DNA of 25,000 bases from Symbiodinium natans (GCA_905221605.1 CAJNDS010002444.1:56240-81239), one strand, 5' to 3'; shown: positions 7,588-16,209, counted from the first letter of the stretch. Notes: a model not told the origin generated them from the sequence alone. Program-made: numbers and translations.

Positions 7588-8163
7588 GCGTCAGTCAGAA
7601 AACGCCGGCGTCACTCTGTAAAACTTGTTCAATAAAACAGTGTGCCGGTCGAGTCAGAAATTCAGGGGGGTGCTGTCAGAAAACGGCAGCGCCGCAGTCA
7701 GAAAACACACAGGCTCACTCTCTTATTCCCTTTTTGGGGGGTTTAGGTTCCCTTATAAACCCCTTTAAGCAAAAAAGGGGCACCCTTTTTCAGCCTAGGT
7801 TACTGGGCAGCCTAGGTAAGCAAAAGCCACGAGCTGCACGCTCTTTCCGTGCTCTCCAAGGGTCTAATCCTAAAGGACGAAATGAACCCTAAAAGGGTTT
7901 ATGGTTTATGTACTCATATACTTTAATAGGGAGTATAGTAGTACAGGGGTATATGACCCTGACTTTAGGGTTCATTGGGTCCCGAAGGATCTGAAATCGG
8001 AAAAGATTCAGATAACAAACAGGATCACTGATGCCCTTGGATTGGTTGTGCTACTTTTGCTTTCAGGTGCGACATGCTGGTTTAGGGTTTAGGGTTTAGG
8101 GTTGAGGGTTTAGGGTTTGTTTTTTGCACTCGCTTTCTACGGGCACGTTTTCCGACTGGCGCC
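7588..8163. mobile_element. possible inverted-repeat element with subterminal motifs
   Basis: The left edge has GTCAGTCAGAAAACGCCGGC and the right edge, read on the other strand, GGCGCCAGTCGGAAAACG. Variants of GTCAGAAAAC occur four times in the left 120 bp (near 7591, 7655, 7677 and 7698). In reverse orientation, TTTTCGGA-like copies occur up to four times near 8146-8210. Opposed subterminal motifs suggest a non-autonomous DNA transposon. It holds no transposase; a TTTAGGG array lies inside at 8080-8118. Borders are approximate. Confidence 0.4.
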
Positions 8164-8256
8164 TTTGCTTTCGGATTTTGGCGCCGTCTTGTTTTCGGTT
8201 TGGGGCTTTCGGACAGAAACCTCCACAGGGCCCACGGGGCCCTTACCAAGGGTCTA

Positions 8257-8351
8257 GGTTTAGGGTTTAGGGTTTAGGGTTTAGGGTTTAGGGTTTAGGG
8301 TTTAGGGTTTAGGGTTTAGGGTTTAGGGTTTAGGGTTTAGGGTTTAGGGTT
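8257..8351. repeat. telomere-like array (TTTAGGG)n
   Basis: About thirteen nearly perfect units in the G-rich orientation, directly before the candidate exon at 8352. Confidence 0.95.
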
Positions 8352-8445
8352 TCATTATGAGCGGGCCTTCAACGCCTGATAATATGCTTGGGCCGCGTGT
8401 CCATTATCTTCTTGCTGATGCAACTTCGGCCCTCAAAACGAAAAC
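8352..8445 (+). CDS. candidate exon, unknown gene
   Basis: Immediately after the TTTAGGG array the frame reads FIMSGPSTPDNMLGPRV, then HYLLADATSALK. It stays open through 60 more bases of mixed repeat. The acceptor would be a TTTAG of the array. No GT donor is seen before the following C-rich array; a GC donor (GCCCTC) is possible, as GC donors are known in dinoflagellates. Confidence 0.4.
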
Positions 8446-8684
8446 CCTGAGCCCTAAACCCTCGACCCTTAAAGACCTTGAGCCCGAAAACGAAAACCCG
8501 AGCCCTAAACCCTAAACCCTGAACCCTAAACCCCTAAACCCTAAACCCTAGCCCTAAACCCCTAAACCCTAAATCCTAAACCCCTAACCCCTAAACCCCA
8601 AACCCCTAAACCCCTAAACCCCTAAACCCCTAAACCCCTAAACCCCTAAACCCTAAACCCTAAACCCTAAACCCTAAACCCTCC
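8446..8684. repeat. telomere-like block, CCCTAAA and CCCCTAAA
   Basis: Degenerate at first, then an octamer CCCCTAAA sub-block (about 8578-8650) and heptamers to 8684. It runs straight into the CCCCGCAG acceptor of the next candidate exon. Confidence 0.9.
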
Positions 8685-8690
8685 CCGCAG

Positions 8691-8753
8691 GTTGTGCTCG
8701 CCGTCGCTGCCGCCCTCGGCGCCATGAAGCGCCAAAGTCAGGGAGGGCTTCCA
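8691..8753 (+). CDS. candidate exon, Ala-rich, unknown gene
   Basis: It follows CTCCCCGCAG at 8681-8690 and reads VVLAVAAALGAMKRQSQGG in phase 0. The first 12 residues are hydrophobic. A GC donor (GCCCGA at 8754) after CCAG is possible. The island is unique sequence between a telomere array and a C-run. Confidence 0.45.
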
Positions 8754-8799
8754 GGCCCGACCCCCCCCCCCCAATAATTCCCCTTCCCCCCCAATAGGG

Positions 8800-8912
8800 T
8801 TTAGGGTTTGGGGTTTAGGGTTTAGGGTTTGGGGTTTGGGGTTTAGGGTTTAGGGTTTCGGGTTTAGGGGTTAGGGTTTAGGGTTTGGGGTTTAGGGTTC
8901 AGGGTTTAGGGC
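8800..8912. repeat. telomere-like array, TTTAGGG/TTTGGGG
   Basis: About fifteen units in G-rich orientation, then a C-run at 8915-8938. A short T/C-rich piece with C-runs precedes it. Confidence 0.85.
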
Positions 8913-9030
8913 TTCCCCCCCCCCCCCCCCCCCCCCCCTCCCCCCAAATAACCCCTTCCCCCCCAAAACGAACCCTACTCTGCATAAGTTAGAGGTTGGG
9001 GTTTAGGGTTTCGGGTTAGGGTAGCATATG

Positions 9031-9124
9031 GGTCGGAATAATTACTATTAGTATTCCCTTAGGGTCCCTTTTATCTATACTATAATGACCCCCCCCAAAA
9101 CCCTACTCTAATTATTTAGGCCCC
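9031..9124 (-). repeat. dispersed repeat family C, copy 3 (inverted)
   Basis: On the - strand this carries the same ordered words as 2195-2286 and 2601-2680: GGCCTAAATAATTAGA, GGGTTTTGGGG, TATAG, GGGAATACTAATAGTAAT and TTCCGACCC. Confidence 0.55.
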
Positions 9125-9560
9125 TATATTCTACCCACCAGAATGTTAAATGGGGTGTTGAATGCTGGGGGGTGGGGGAGCGGGGTCTAGTATTACGGGG
9201 AGTGGGGACTACACTCCAGGTTTTGGTTCAGGGTTTCGGGTCGTTCGGGTCGGATTGGTGGTTTGGGGGGAGTCGGCTTCAGGGTTCAAGGCTTAGGGGG
9301 TTTAGGGTGTGAGATTTGGGTTTGGGGTGTTAGGTGTTAGGGCTTTCGGATTCGGAGCCTCAAGCCTAAACCCTGTAAACCATACACCCTAAGCCCTGCA
9401 TATGTACCCCTTCCCTTCCCAAACCCCTTTACAGAAGAGAAGCCTCTACACAGGGTACCCCCCACTCTACCTTGGAACCCTACCCTCCTGAAGCCGTCCT
9501 CGAGGCTTGGGGTTGGGGTTTCGGGTTTAGGGTTTAGGGTTTAGGGCTCAGTTGCCCCTG
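9125..9560. other. no gene seen; diverged G-rich and telomere-like sequence
   Basis: Mixed unique and degenerate repeat sequence, with a clean but short TTTAGGG array only near 9525-9545. I see no supported exon. Confidence 0.5.
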
Positions 9561-9623
9561 AAATAGTCTTGGGGATGACTGAAAGGCTTTTTTTTTCTTT
9601 CTCTCTCTCTCTCTCTCTCCCAG

Positions 9624-9651
9624 GCGCCACGCAACTGCGTTCCGTGTTCTA
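9624..9651 (+). CDS. small candidate exon after a strong CT tract
   Basis: A pyrimidine tract with about ten CT units (9588-9620) ends in CCCAG at 9623, the best acceptor in the window. The next 28 nt read RHATAFRVL and are followed by GTGTGG. The frame stays open beyond that, so the donor is not certain. Confidence 0.4.
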
Positions 9652-9675
9652 GTGTGGGTCTGGTCTCTACATAAC

Positions 9676-9740
9676 TATATGGGGGTTTACGAAAGTAGGG
9701 ACCCCCGGTATAGGGTCCCAAATAGTAGCATTCCCTTCTT
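9676..9740 (+). repeat. dispersed repeat family D, copy 2
   Basis: Matches 2381-2440 (GGGTTTACGAA, TAGGGACCCC, CCAAATAGTAG) in the same orientation. Confidence 0.55.
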
Positions 9741-10006
9741 ACTCATTTCGGAAACCCCCCATATACCCAAGCCTTCTGACATGGCGCGGGGTTTAGGGTC
9801 AAGGGTTTAGGATTTTGGGACCTCTTACTGGAGGTTTAAGGACCCTCATGAACCTTTAAACCCCAAGCCCTAAATCCTCGAGACAGGAGCCTCAACAAAC
9901 ACCAATATCCTCCCCTTCAAATCCCTATGACCTTCTTTCCCGAACTACCCAAAAGAGCAATTCGAGTTCCCTAGGCCACTAGAGAATTCTCACTCTGAAG
10001 CATCAC
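9741..10006. other. unique sequence without a supported gene
   Basis: Mostly unique, with short TTTAGGG-like pieces. No frame with a convincing splice context was found. Confidence 0.4.
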
Positions 10007-10142
10007 CCGTAAACCCGTAAACCCGTAAACCCGTAAACCCGTAAACCCGTAAACCCGTAAACCCTAAACCCTAAACCCTAAACCCTAAACCCTAAACCCT
10101 AAACCCTAAACCCTAAACCCTAAACCCTAAACCCTAAACCCC
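10007..10142. repeat. variant block (CCCGTAAA)n then (CCCTAAA)n
   Basis: Seven consecutive CCCGTAAA octamers (10007-10061) change abruptly into about eleven CCCTAAA heptamers. The sharp border shows that variants spread in blocks. Confidence 0.95.
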
Positions 10143-10157
10143 AAAGCCCGGGATCAG

Positions 10158-10255
10158 GCGTGGGCATGTACGGCTACGATGGTTTCGACGACTACGGCTT
10201 CCACCCGGCAATTGTCGGAGGGGGACCCAGCAAGTCAGAGAAGGAGGAGAAGCAG
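10158..10255 (+). CDS. candidate exon, Gly/Tyr/Asp-rich then Lys/Glu-rich
   Basis: After GGGATCAG the frame reads VGMYGYDGFDDYGF, HPAIVGGG, then PSKSEKEEKQAG before a purine run and a TTTAGGG array. It is open to a TAG near 10302. The composition change from aromatic/Gly to charged residues is like a disordered region. Not recognised. Confidence 0.5.
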
Positions 10256-10289
10256 GCAGGGGAGGGAGGGGGGGGACTCGAAGGGCTTC

Positions 10290-10565
10290 GGGTTTTGTAG
10301 GTTTAGGGTTTAGGGTTTCGGATTTAGGGTTTAGGGTTTAGGGTTTAGGGGGCTTGTCTGGGGGGGGGGGGGGCTTCCATTCATGGCATGCCCCTCTGGT
10401 TGTACCTTTCGGTTGAGGACCCTTGTTGAAGATCATCTGGGGGAATCTAACGGCCATATTGAGAGAATATTGAGGGATGCTTAGGGGTCCCAGTATGACT
10501 CCCTTGATCCCTAAGCCCTAAACCCCAAACCCTGAACTTGCCCTAAACCCTAAGCCCTAAACCCC
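10290..10565. repeat. telomere-like pieces, poly(G) and unique spacer
   Basis: TTTAGGG units at 10299-10352, a G-run at about 10361-10372, unique sequence at 10373-10505 with no supported exon, then diverged CCCTAAA units to 10565. Confidence 0.7.
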
Positions 10566-10618
10566 AAAAGTCCTAGAGACTAGAGCCCTTGGGGGACCCA
10601 AGTTGTGGGGAAACCCAG

Positions 10619-10808
10619 GTTTAGGGTTTAGGGGTTTAGGGGTTTAGGGGTTTAGGGGTTTAGGGGTTTAGGGGTTTAGGGGTTTAGGGGTTTAGGGGTT
10701 TAGGGGTTTAGGGGTTTAGGGGTTTAGGGGTTTAGGGGTTTAGGGGTTCAGGGGTTTAGGGGTTTAGGGGTTTAGGGGTTTAGGGGTTTAGGGGTTTAGG
10801 GGTTTAGG
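10619..10808. repeat. long octamer array (TTTAGGGG)n
   Basis: About 23 tandem TTTAGGGG octamers with one TTCAGGGG, the longest homogeneous octamer block here. Its period differs by one base from the canonical telomere unit. Confidence 0.95.
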
Positions 10809-10892
10809 GATAGTCTGTGAACATGTTTTGGGATCCTTATTTCCGGTTGCAGGAAGGCTCCTTTGACTAAGGGGTATTGGCTCCTCTGCCAG

Positions 10893-10944
10893 GAGCCACC
10901 CTCTTTGATGGTGTGCCGCTGGATAGTGCCGCCTGGCTGGCACG
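10893..10944 (+). CDS. candidate exon, unknown gene
   Basis: A 52-nt island lies between CTCCTCTGCCAG and GTGCAG. It reads ATLFDGVPLDSAAWLA, with two bases before the first full codon and two after the last. Both splice words are good. Confidence 0.5.
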
Positions 10945-11116
10945 GTGCAGGGTTTAGGGTGTAGGTTTTCGGCAGCTGGGAGGTTTAGGGTTTTTGAGTT
11001 TAGGGTTTCGGGTTTGCATTATTCTTTTGTTTGTGGGTTTTGGGGATTCGGGGGGCCCCTTTGTAATGCAAAAAGGGCACCCTCTTTATTTCAAGGTGAC
11101 TTGGATTTGTTTGCAG

Positions 11117-11206
11117 AAGTCGGCCCCCCCCCCACCCCCTCCAATCCCGGCGAACTACGCTGAGAAGATGGAATCCAGTATGAATGCGAGGAGTATCGAA
11201 ACCCCC
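11117..11206 (+). CDS. candidate exon, Pro-rich
   Basis: After GATTTGTTTGCAG the phase-0 frame reads KSAPPPPPPIPANYAEKM then ESSMNARSIETP, ending at TAG where a C-rich telomere-like block starts. Six prolines in a row are encoded by a C-run. The true 3' end may be earlier. Confidence 0.45.
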
Positions 11207-11560
11207 TAGGCCCTAAACTCCTGAAGCCCAAAACTCAAAACCCTCAAAGCCCCAAAACCCCAAAACCCCAAAATCGCCAAAACCCCCAACCCCAAAACCT
11301 TCTAAGCACCCAAAATCGCCAAACCCCCCGAAGCCCCCTAACCCCCCCAAACCCCAAAACCCCACAACCCCAAAACCCCCTAAGCCCCCAAAACCCCCCA
11401 AAACCCAACACCCAAAACCCCAAACCCCCAAAACCCAACACACCCTAAACTTCCTAAACCCTGTAAACCCTAAACCCTAAACCCGAAACACTAAACCCTA
11501 CACCCTAAACCCTAAACCCTCAACCCTAGACCCTAAACCCTAAACCATCGATGGAGCTTT
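11207..11560. repeat. degenerate CCCCAAAA/CCCTAAA block
   Basis: C/A-rich, strongly diverged telomere-like sequence (CCCAAAAC, CCCCAAAAC), becoming CCCTAAA near 11465-11545. Long Gly/Phe-rich frames on the - strand here are produced by the repeat only. Confidence 0.85.
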
Positions 11561-11625
11561 GCAAGGAAGCACTGCCCGTCCCGGGCGGATCTTGAGGAGG
11601 AACAGAGGGGTCAGGAGCCGGTTGG
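11561..11625 (+). CDS. weak candidate exon (strand uncertain)
   Basis: On the + strand the frame reads WSFARKHCPSRADLEEEQRG. On the - strand a pyrimidine tract followed by AAG also looks like an acceptor. One of these may be real; the sequence alone does not decide. Confidence 0.22.
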
Positions 11626-11635
11626 GGGGGGGAAG

Positions 11636-11855
11636 GAGTTTAGGGTTTCGGGTTCAGGGGTTCAGGGGTTTAGGGTTTAGGGTTTAGGGTTTAGGGTTCA
11701 GGGTTTAGGGTTCAGGGGTTTAGGGTTTAGGGTTCAGGGTTCAGGGGTTTAGGGTTTAGGGTTGAGGGTTTAGGGTTTAGGGTTTAGGGTTCAGGGTTTA
11801 GGGTGTGGGTTTAGGGTTTAGGGTTTAGGGTGTAGGGTGTAGGGTTTAGGGTTTG
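11636..11855. repeat. telomere-like array, TTTAGGG/TTCAGGG
   Basis: About thirty units in G-rich orientation with TTCAGGG, TTTAGGGG and TGTAGGG variants. Confidence 0.9.
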
Positions 11856-12061
11856 GCCGGAAAGCCATCGTACTATCTTGGGGGAAGGCTTGGGGGCATC
11901 TATCCGGCTTCAGGTTGCTGCACCTCTTCTTTGCTGGTTCTTGGGAGTGCGAGGGCTTCCGAGCAAGCCACTTTGGAGGTTGAGGTTTAGGATTTCGAGG
12001 TTGTGGTTGGCGCGCGCTTGAGTGGGCTTTGCCCCGTACCAATGTCGATCTTTCTACCTTT
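11856..12061. other. unique island, coding on either strand possible
   Basis: On the + strand a frame after GGCTTCAG at 11912 reads VAAPLLCWFLGVRGLP. On the - strand two frames are open, one of them reading EALALPRTSKEEVQQPEAG. I cannot choose, so it is left as a non-assigned coding-like island. Confidence 0.3.
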
Positions 12062-12172
12062 ACTTGGAGGTTCATGGTACTTCTAACCAATGATAACTGT
12101 ACTTATGACCATATTTGCGCAGTTAAGGGGCTTATAAGTGGGGTTATAAGTACAGTAATAATTGGCCCCTAA
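12062..12172. mobile_element. MITE family B, copy 2 (no telomere insert)
   Basis: It starts ACTTGGAGGTTCATGGTACT and shares the inner parts GATAACTGTACTTAT, TTAAGGGGCTTATAAGTG and TTATAAGTACAG with 3691-3905. The right terminal repeat is not recognisable, so this copy is truncated or diverged at that end. It is the uninterrupted comparison for the telomere array in copy 1. Confidence 0.65.
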
Positions 12173-12238
12173 TCTCTTCAAAAACTGGGCGCCGCCAACT
12201 TCGCGCCAACTTTTTCTTGGTTATCCTCTCAAGCCATA

Positions 12239-12385
12239 GACCGTAAACCGTAAACCCTAAACCCTAAACCCTAAACCCTAAACCCTAAACCCTAAACCCT
12301 AAACCCTAAACCCTAAACCCTAAACCCTAAACCCTACACCCTACACCCTACACCCTACACCCTAAACCCCCTAAACCCTAAACCG
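12239..12385. repeat. telomere-like array CCCTAAA, with a CCCTACA sub-block
   Basis: Near-perfect heptamers at 12250-12335, then four CCCTACA units, then CCCTAAA. Confidence 0.9.
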
Positions 12386-12397
12386 TAAGCCGGTGAA

Positions 12398-12462
12398 GAG
12401 AATGGCCGACTGGACAAAAGAATGCTCGTTGAAGGAGGACCTGAAGCTCCAGTTCCGAAAAA
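12398..12462 (+). CDS. candidate exon, charged peptide
   Basis: The frame reads RMADWTKECSLKEDLKLQFR, between GGTGAAG and a C/A-rich repeat. It stays open to 12562 through repeat. The donor is not obvious; non-GT donors occur in dinoflagellates. Confidence 0.4.
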
Positions 12463-12607
12463 CCCCAAACCGCAAACCCCTATATCCTGAACAACCCCGA
12501 GCCCAGAACCCTAAACCTAAACAGACCAAAGCCCTAAACTCTAAACCTTAAACCCTAAACCCTAGCACTAAACCAACCCAAACCTGAAGCCACGCTCCTG
12601 CCTGCAG

Positions 12608-12709
12608 GAAAGAGAACGTGGGCGTGAGACCCGGACAGTCGCTACGACTGCCGGCGTGCGTATGGCAGCGGAGACGCTGTACAAGGAGGACCGCGAGCCT
12701 TTTTTCTAA
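12608..12709 (+). CDS. candidate exon, possibly terminal
   Basis: After CTGCCTGCAG the phase-0 frame reads ERERGRETRTVATTAGVRM, then AAETLYKEDREPFF, and ends at TAA 12707-12709. The stop follows a T-run rather than a telomere unit, so this may be a true C-terminus. A GTACAA donor inside is the alternative. Confidence 0.45.
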   Translation, partial: ERERGRETRTVATTAGVRMAAETLYKEDREPFF

Positions 12710-12773
12710 TTTCAATACAAGGTTCAGGGTTTCGGGGGACGCATCCGAATCACTATGGGGGGCTGTTGCCTCC

Positions 12774-12865
12774 CTAAACCCTAGACCCTAAACCCTAAAC
12801 CCTAAACTCGAAACCCGAAACCCTAAACCCTAGACCCTGAACCCTAAACCCTAAACCCTAAGCCA
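12774..12865. repeat. telomere-like array CCCTAAA
   Basis: About twelve units with CCCGAAA and CCCTAGA variants. Confidence 0.85.
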
Positions 12866-13078
12866 TAACTTCTTGTGTTTGGTGGGTGGGGTGGGGGGTC
12901 CCAAAGGTAAAAACCTTAAACTAAACCGGGTTTACCCGCCTAAAAGCCACCGGGAACTACGGGCCCTCCTCCCTGATCCGAAACCTCGCTTTGGACTTGG
13001 GGTTGAGGGTTGGGGGCGCGTCCATGCTTTCTTTTGCTTGCGTAGGCAGGGTGTAGGGCAACAACTTTGGGTTAGTGC
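12866..13078. other. unique island without a convincing exon
   Basis: A 70-codon frame starting with TTG crosses it, but no good splice context or familiar peptide is seen. A short palindrome TAAACCGGGTTTA lies at about 12919-12931. Confidence 0.3.
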
Positions 13079-13330
13079 CCCCTAAGCCCTAAGCCCTAAG
13101 CCCTAAGCCCTAAGCCCTAAGCCCCAAGCCCCAAGCCCTAAGCCCTAAGCCCTAAGCCCTAAGCCCTAAGCTCTAAACCCTAAACCCTAAACCCTAAACC
13201 CTAAACCCTAAACCCTAAACCCTAAACTCTAAACCCTAAACCCTAAACCCTGAACCTTACACCCTAAACCCTAAACCCTAAGCCCTAAACCCTACACCCT
13301 ACACCCTACACCCTAAACCCTAAACCCTTT
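13079..13330. repeat. telomere-like block, CCCTAAG then CCCTAAA, with CCCTACA
   Basis: About fourteen CCCTAAG units, then CCCTAAA units, then a few CCCTACA units. Another example of variants in blocks. Confidence 0.95.
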
Positions 13331-13333
13331 GGG

Positions 13334-13399
13334 TTCGGCATGAAACGGCCCCGGCAGGAGATGACCTTTGACTGGCTCAAGTGGCCTGGCTGCCCCTAA
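13334..13399 (+). CDS. candidate exon running into CCC TAA
   Basis: The frame reads FGMKRPRQEMTFDWLKWPGC and stops at TAA of the first CCCTAAA unit. A GGCAG inside could be the acceptor and GTGGCC the donor, leaving a smaller exon (EMTFDWL). Confidence 0.35.
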   Translation, partial: FGMKRPRQEMTFDWLKWPGCP

Positions 13400-13514
13400 A
13401 CCCTAAGCTCTAAACCCCCAACCCCTAAACCCTAAACCCTAAACCTTAAACCCAAAACCCTAAACCTTGAACCCTAAACCCTAAAGCCTTAAGCCCGATA
13501 AACAATTCATATAG

Positions 13515-13566
13515 GCTACGTACCCTCAATGCATTCTGTGAAGCCCCGCGAGCGGAGAACAAAAAC
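13515..13566 (+). CDS. candidate exon with a strong donor
   Basis: It lies between CATATAG and GTAAGC (13567). It reads LRTLNAFCEAPRAENKN, with one base before the first full codon and none left at the end. Not recognised. Confidence 0.5.
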
Positions 13567-13980
13567 GTAAGCAGGTTCAGGGCTTTGGGCTTAGGCGTTA
13601 GAGTTTAGGATTTAGGGTTAGGGCATAGGGTTTCGGGAGATTTGTCTTGGGGTGTTGGGGCTTCGGAGTTGTGGTTTAGGGTTCAGGGCTTTTGAACCCT
13701 AAGCAATAGCCTGAAAACCCACGAAGCTTAAGGTTCAGGGTTTAGGGCTTTTTCGGGTTGGGGGTTTAGGTACTCATGCATGCTGGGGATTGATCTCGGA
13801 AATGGTTGCAGGGTTGTATGCACACTAATGAAGAGACCCTTATTCATGTTTCTGAGGTGCCCCCCCCCCAAGTACACCCAAGAACAAAGAAGCGCAATTA
13901 GGGTGTAGCGTTCGGGTTTAAGGTTCGCTCTGGCCACCTCACTTGAAACCCTAAGAACTATAAAACAGATCACCAGCAGC
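13567..13980. other. mostly unique sequence, no supported gene
   Basis: Scattered TTTAGGG-like units, a short C-run and unique sequence. A - strand frame at 13728-13973 lacks any supporting context. Confidence 0.4.
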
Positions 13981-14090
13981 TAAATCCTGAAGCCCTAAAC
14001 CCTAAACCCTAACCCTAAACCCTAGCCCTAAGCCCTAAACCCCTAAACCCTAAACCCCTTAACCCTAACCCCTTTTGGGTGTGTTTTTGG

Positions 14091-14190
14091 GGCTTCCCAA
14101 GGCTCCTCAGCTTCCTCCCGGAGCACTCTTTGCCGCAGCCAGTAAGCGCCTCGCAAGTCGGCAAGGACGAGGACGGCGTGGGGAGTTCCT
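14091..14190 (+). CDS. candidate exon, unknown gene
   Basis: The frame reads PRLLSFLPEHSLPQP, then GTAAGC as donor at 14142. The same frame continues as SASQVGKDEDGVGSSC up to a TTTGGGG array, so either the donor is used or the exon is longer. Acceptor AG is in CCCAAG or CTCCTCAG. Confidence 0.4.
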
Positions 14191-14345
14191 GTTGGTTTAG
14201 GGTTTGGGGTTTGGGGTTTGGGGGTTTGGGGTTTGGGGGTTTGGGGCTTTGGGGGGTTTAGGGGTTTGGGGTTTGGGGCTTTGGGGGTTTAGGGGTTTGG
14301 GGTTTGGGGTTTAGGGGTTTAGGAGTTTAGGGGTGTAGGGGTTTC
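14190..14345. repeat. TTTGGGG/TTTAGGGG array
   Basis: G-rich variant units of seven and eight bases, with the A often replaced by G. Confidence 0.9.
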
Positions 14346-14403
14346 GGGGGGCCAGGCCTGTTTTCTTTAATTAGCTTGGCTCGGGCTTCTTTTGGCCCTG
14401 GTG

Positions 14404-14499
14404 CCCTCGGTCCCCTCGGTCCCCTCGGTCCGGTCCCCTCTGTCCCCTCGGTCCCCTCGGTCCCCTCGGTCCCCTCCGTCCCCTCGGTCCCCTTGGACC
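14404..14499. repeat. 10-bp minisatellite CCCCTCGGTC
   Basis: About nine tandem copies of a 10-bp unit with single substitutions (CCCCTCTGTC, CCCCTCCGTC) and one truncated unit. It is unrelated to the telomere motif. Confidence 0.9.
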
Positions 14500-14569
14500 A
14501 GGCCCCTAAACCCTATACCCGCCCTAAACACTAAACCCAAAACCCTAAACTTTAAACCCTAAACCTAGC

Positions 14570-14735
14570 CAAGCCAAGTGTTCATGACCCAGTTTTGGTC
14601 TGTCGGCACCGTTCTTGAGCCATTTTTGGTCTATCGAACTGTATACTTTCTTAATGTTGCGGCATTCTTTGGGTGGGTGGGTTTGTTCCTAAGCCTGGAA
14701 CCCCTAGTGACTAGTGAAAGCTAGAACAGCGACCC
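14570..14735. other. unique spacer with a short internal duplication
   Basis: Two copies of a TTTTGGTCT(G/A)TCG word lie about 40 bp apart. No exon is supported. Confidence 0.4.
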
Positions 14736-14896
14736 CCTAGACCCTAGACCCCAAACCCCAAGCCCTAAACCCTAAACCCTAAACCCTAAACCCTAAACCC
14801 TAAACCCTAAACCCTAAACCCTAAATCCTAAACCCTAAACCCCAAACCCCAAACCCCAAGCCCTAAACCCTAAACCCTAAACCCTAAACCCTAAAC
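14735..14896. repeat. telomere-like array CCCTAAA/CCCCAAA
   Basis: About twenty units, nearly perfect in the middle, with a CCCCAAA sub-block near 14840-14860. Confidence 0.95.
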
Positions 14897-14925
14897 GCGC
14901 TAGACCTTAGCCACCAAGCCGTCAG

Positions 14926-14997
14926 GGCAAGAAGCTGGCAGACTCCTTCGTTCGGTCCATGGAAGCTGCCGGGGCCCAAAAGCTCGGAGGGGCCAAG
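14926..14997 (+). CDS. candidate exon abutting a telomere array
   Basis: After AAGCCGTCAG the phase-0 frame reads GKKLADSFVRSMEAAGAQKL, then GGAK. GGTTTAGGG follows directly, so GTTTAG of the array would be the donor. Confidence 0.5.
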
Positions 14998-15425
14998 GGT
15001 TTAGGGTTTAGGGCTAGTAGGGTTTAGGGTTTAGGGTTTAGGGTTAGTAGGGTTTAGGTTTTAGGGTTTAGGGTTAGTAGGGTTTAGCCGGGATTAGCGG
15101 GGTTTAGCAGGGTTTTTTCGGGGCTTAGGGTTTACAGTAGGGTTTAGGGGTTAGGGTTTAGGGTTAGAGTTCAGGGGGTCTAGGGTTTAGGAGCAGAAGG
15201 GGCTTAGGAGCTCGTGAGGGGGTTGAGCGGCTCACTAGGGTTTAGGGGGCCTTCGTTTGGGTTCAGGGAGTTTAGAGGGTTTGGGGCCTGAGGGGGTTTA
15301 GGGGCTCGCTGTGTGTCAGGGTTGAATGTCTTAGTCTTAGGGCAGCTGGGCCATGAGTTTCGGGATTCGGGTTTAGGGTTTAGGGTTGAGGGTTGGTTTA
15401 GGGTTTAGGGTTCAGGGTCTTCAGG
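14998..15425. repeat. degenerate telomere-like region
   Basis: TTTAGGG with AGTAGGG and AGCAGGG variants (15000-15200), then diverged G-rich sequence and short arrays near 15370-15420. No supported gene. Confidence 0.75.
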
Positions 15426-15470
15426 GTGTCTTTGGGTTTAGCTTAGCGGCTCACGGGGCTTCTTGTTGAG

Positions 15471-15528
15471 GAGATCCTTGGTGGCCGCTACTATTGACCT
15501 CCTCCCCGAAAACCACCCTCTGTTTAAG
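15471..15528 (+). CDS. candidate exon whose donor is a telomere unit
   Basis: After TTGTTGAG the frame reads RSLVAATIDLLPENHPLFK and ends with AAG before GTTTAG at 15529, the start of a four-unit TTTAGGG array. Confidence 0.5.
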
Positions 15529-15604
15529 GTTTAGGGTTTAGGGTTTAGGGTTTAGGGTGCAGAAACAAGCATTTTCAAGGCAAAAATGCATTTTTTTTTC
15601 CAAG

Positions 15605-15718
15605 GCGCTCCGGTCTGAACTGGAGGGGCTTGTTCTTATCAGGGGTGGGTCTCTTGCAGAAGGAGGGAGGGACTACTGCCCTGCTTGTTTTGTGCGGAAT
15701 CTTGTCTCTAAACCCTAA
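15605..15718 (+). CDS. candidate exon with a strong acceptor
   Basis: A T9 tract and CCAAG precede it. The phase-0 frame reads ALRSELEGLVLIRGGS, then LAEGGRDYCPACFVRNL. It reaches TAA 15716-15718 in the following CCCTAAA units; GTCTCT at 15704 is a possible donor. The CxxC is seen once only, so no zinc-binding claim is made. Confidence 0.55.
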   Translation, partial: ALRSELEGLVLIRGGSLAEGGRDYCPACFVRNLVSKP

Positions 15719-16010
15719 ACTCTAAACCCTAAACACAAAGCCATAAACCCTAAACCCTAAACCCTAAAACCTAAACCCTCAGCCCCCAACCCTAAACCCT
15801 ATCCCGGGTGAGGCCCGTTTAGAGTTGAGTGCCGGGATTTCGGTGTCCTTTTTGCCAGGGGGGATGCCGGTTTGCCAGAAAGGGGTTTTGGGTTTAGGGT
15901 TTAAAGGGTTGGCCCTGAACCCCGTGATACCCTGAGCCCCTATAACCCGACCCTACAACCTGAGCCCCTGAACCCCTGAACCCTAAGCCCTGAACCCTAA
16001 ACCCGAAACG
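15705..16010. repeat. degenerate telomere-like sequence with a unique insert
   Basis: CCCTAAA-type units at 15708-15803 and CCCTGAA-type units at 15915-16010. The piece between contains CCTTTTTGCCAG at about 15857, a possible acceptor with only a short frame after it. Confidence 0.7.
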
Positions 16011-16078
16011 CTACGAACTTAGCGGGTTCAAGGTCGGGGGCTCGCCTCCTTAGACCCGAGCGGGCGCTGTGGTTGCGA

Positions 16079-16209
16079 CACGCACGCGCACACGCACATG
16101 CACACGCACACGCACACGCACACCGACACCGACACTGGCACCGGCATCGACACCGACACCGGCACCGGCACCTACACCTACACCTGCTCCTACACCTACA
16201 CCTACACCA
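16079..16209. repeat. CACGCA/CACCGA/CACCTA hexamer-like microsatellite
   Basis: A C/A-rich tract in six-base steps, first CACGCA-like, then CACCGACACCGG-like, then CACCTA. Both strands give long simple-repeat frames that are not genes. Confidence 0.9.

Noticed and set aside
7901-8092. 63-codon + strand frame
   Set aside because: It has no support beyond an ATG-like start, lies in AT-rich unique sequence inside the candidate element and ends in telomere repeat. A CTTTCAG acceptor-like word at 8065 has only a few codons after it.
11213-11443. Gly/Phe/Leu-rich - strand frames
   Set aside because: They are translations of CCCCAAAA-type telomere-like repeat.
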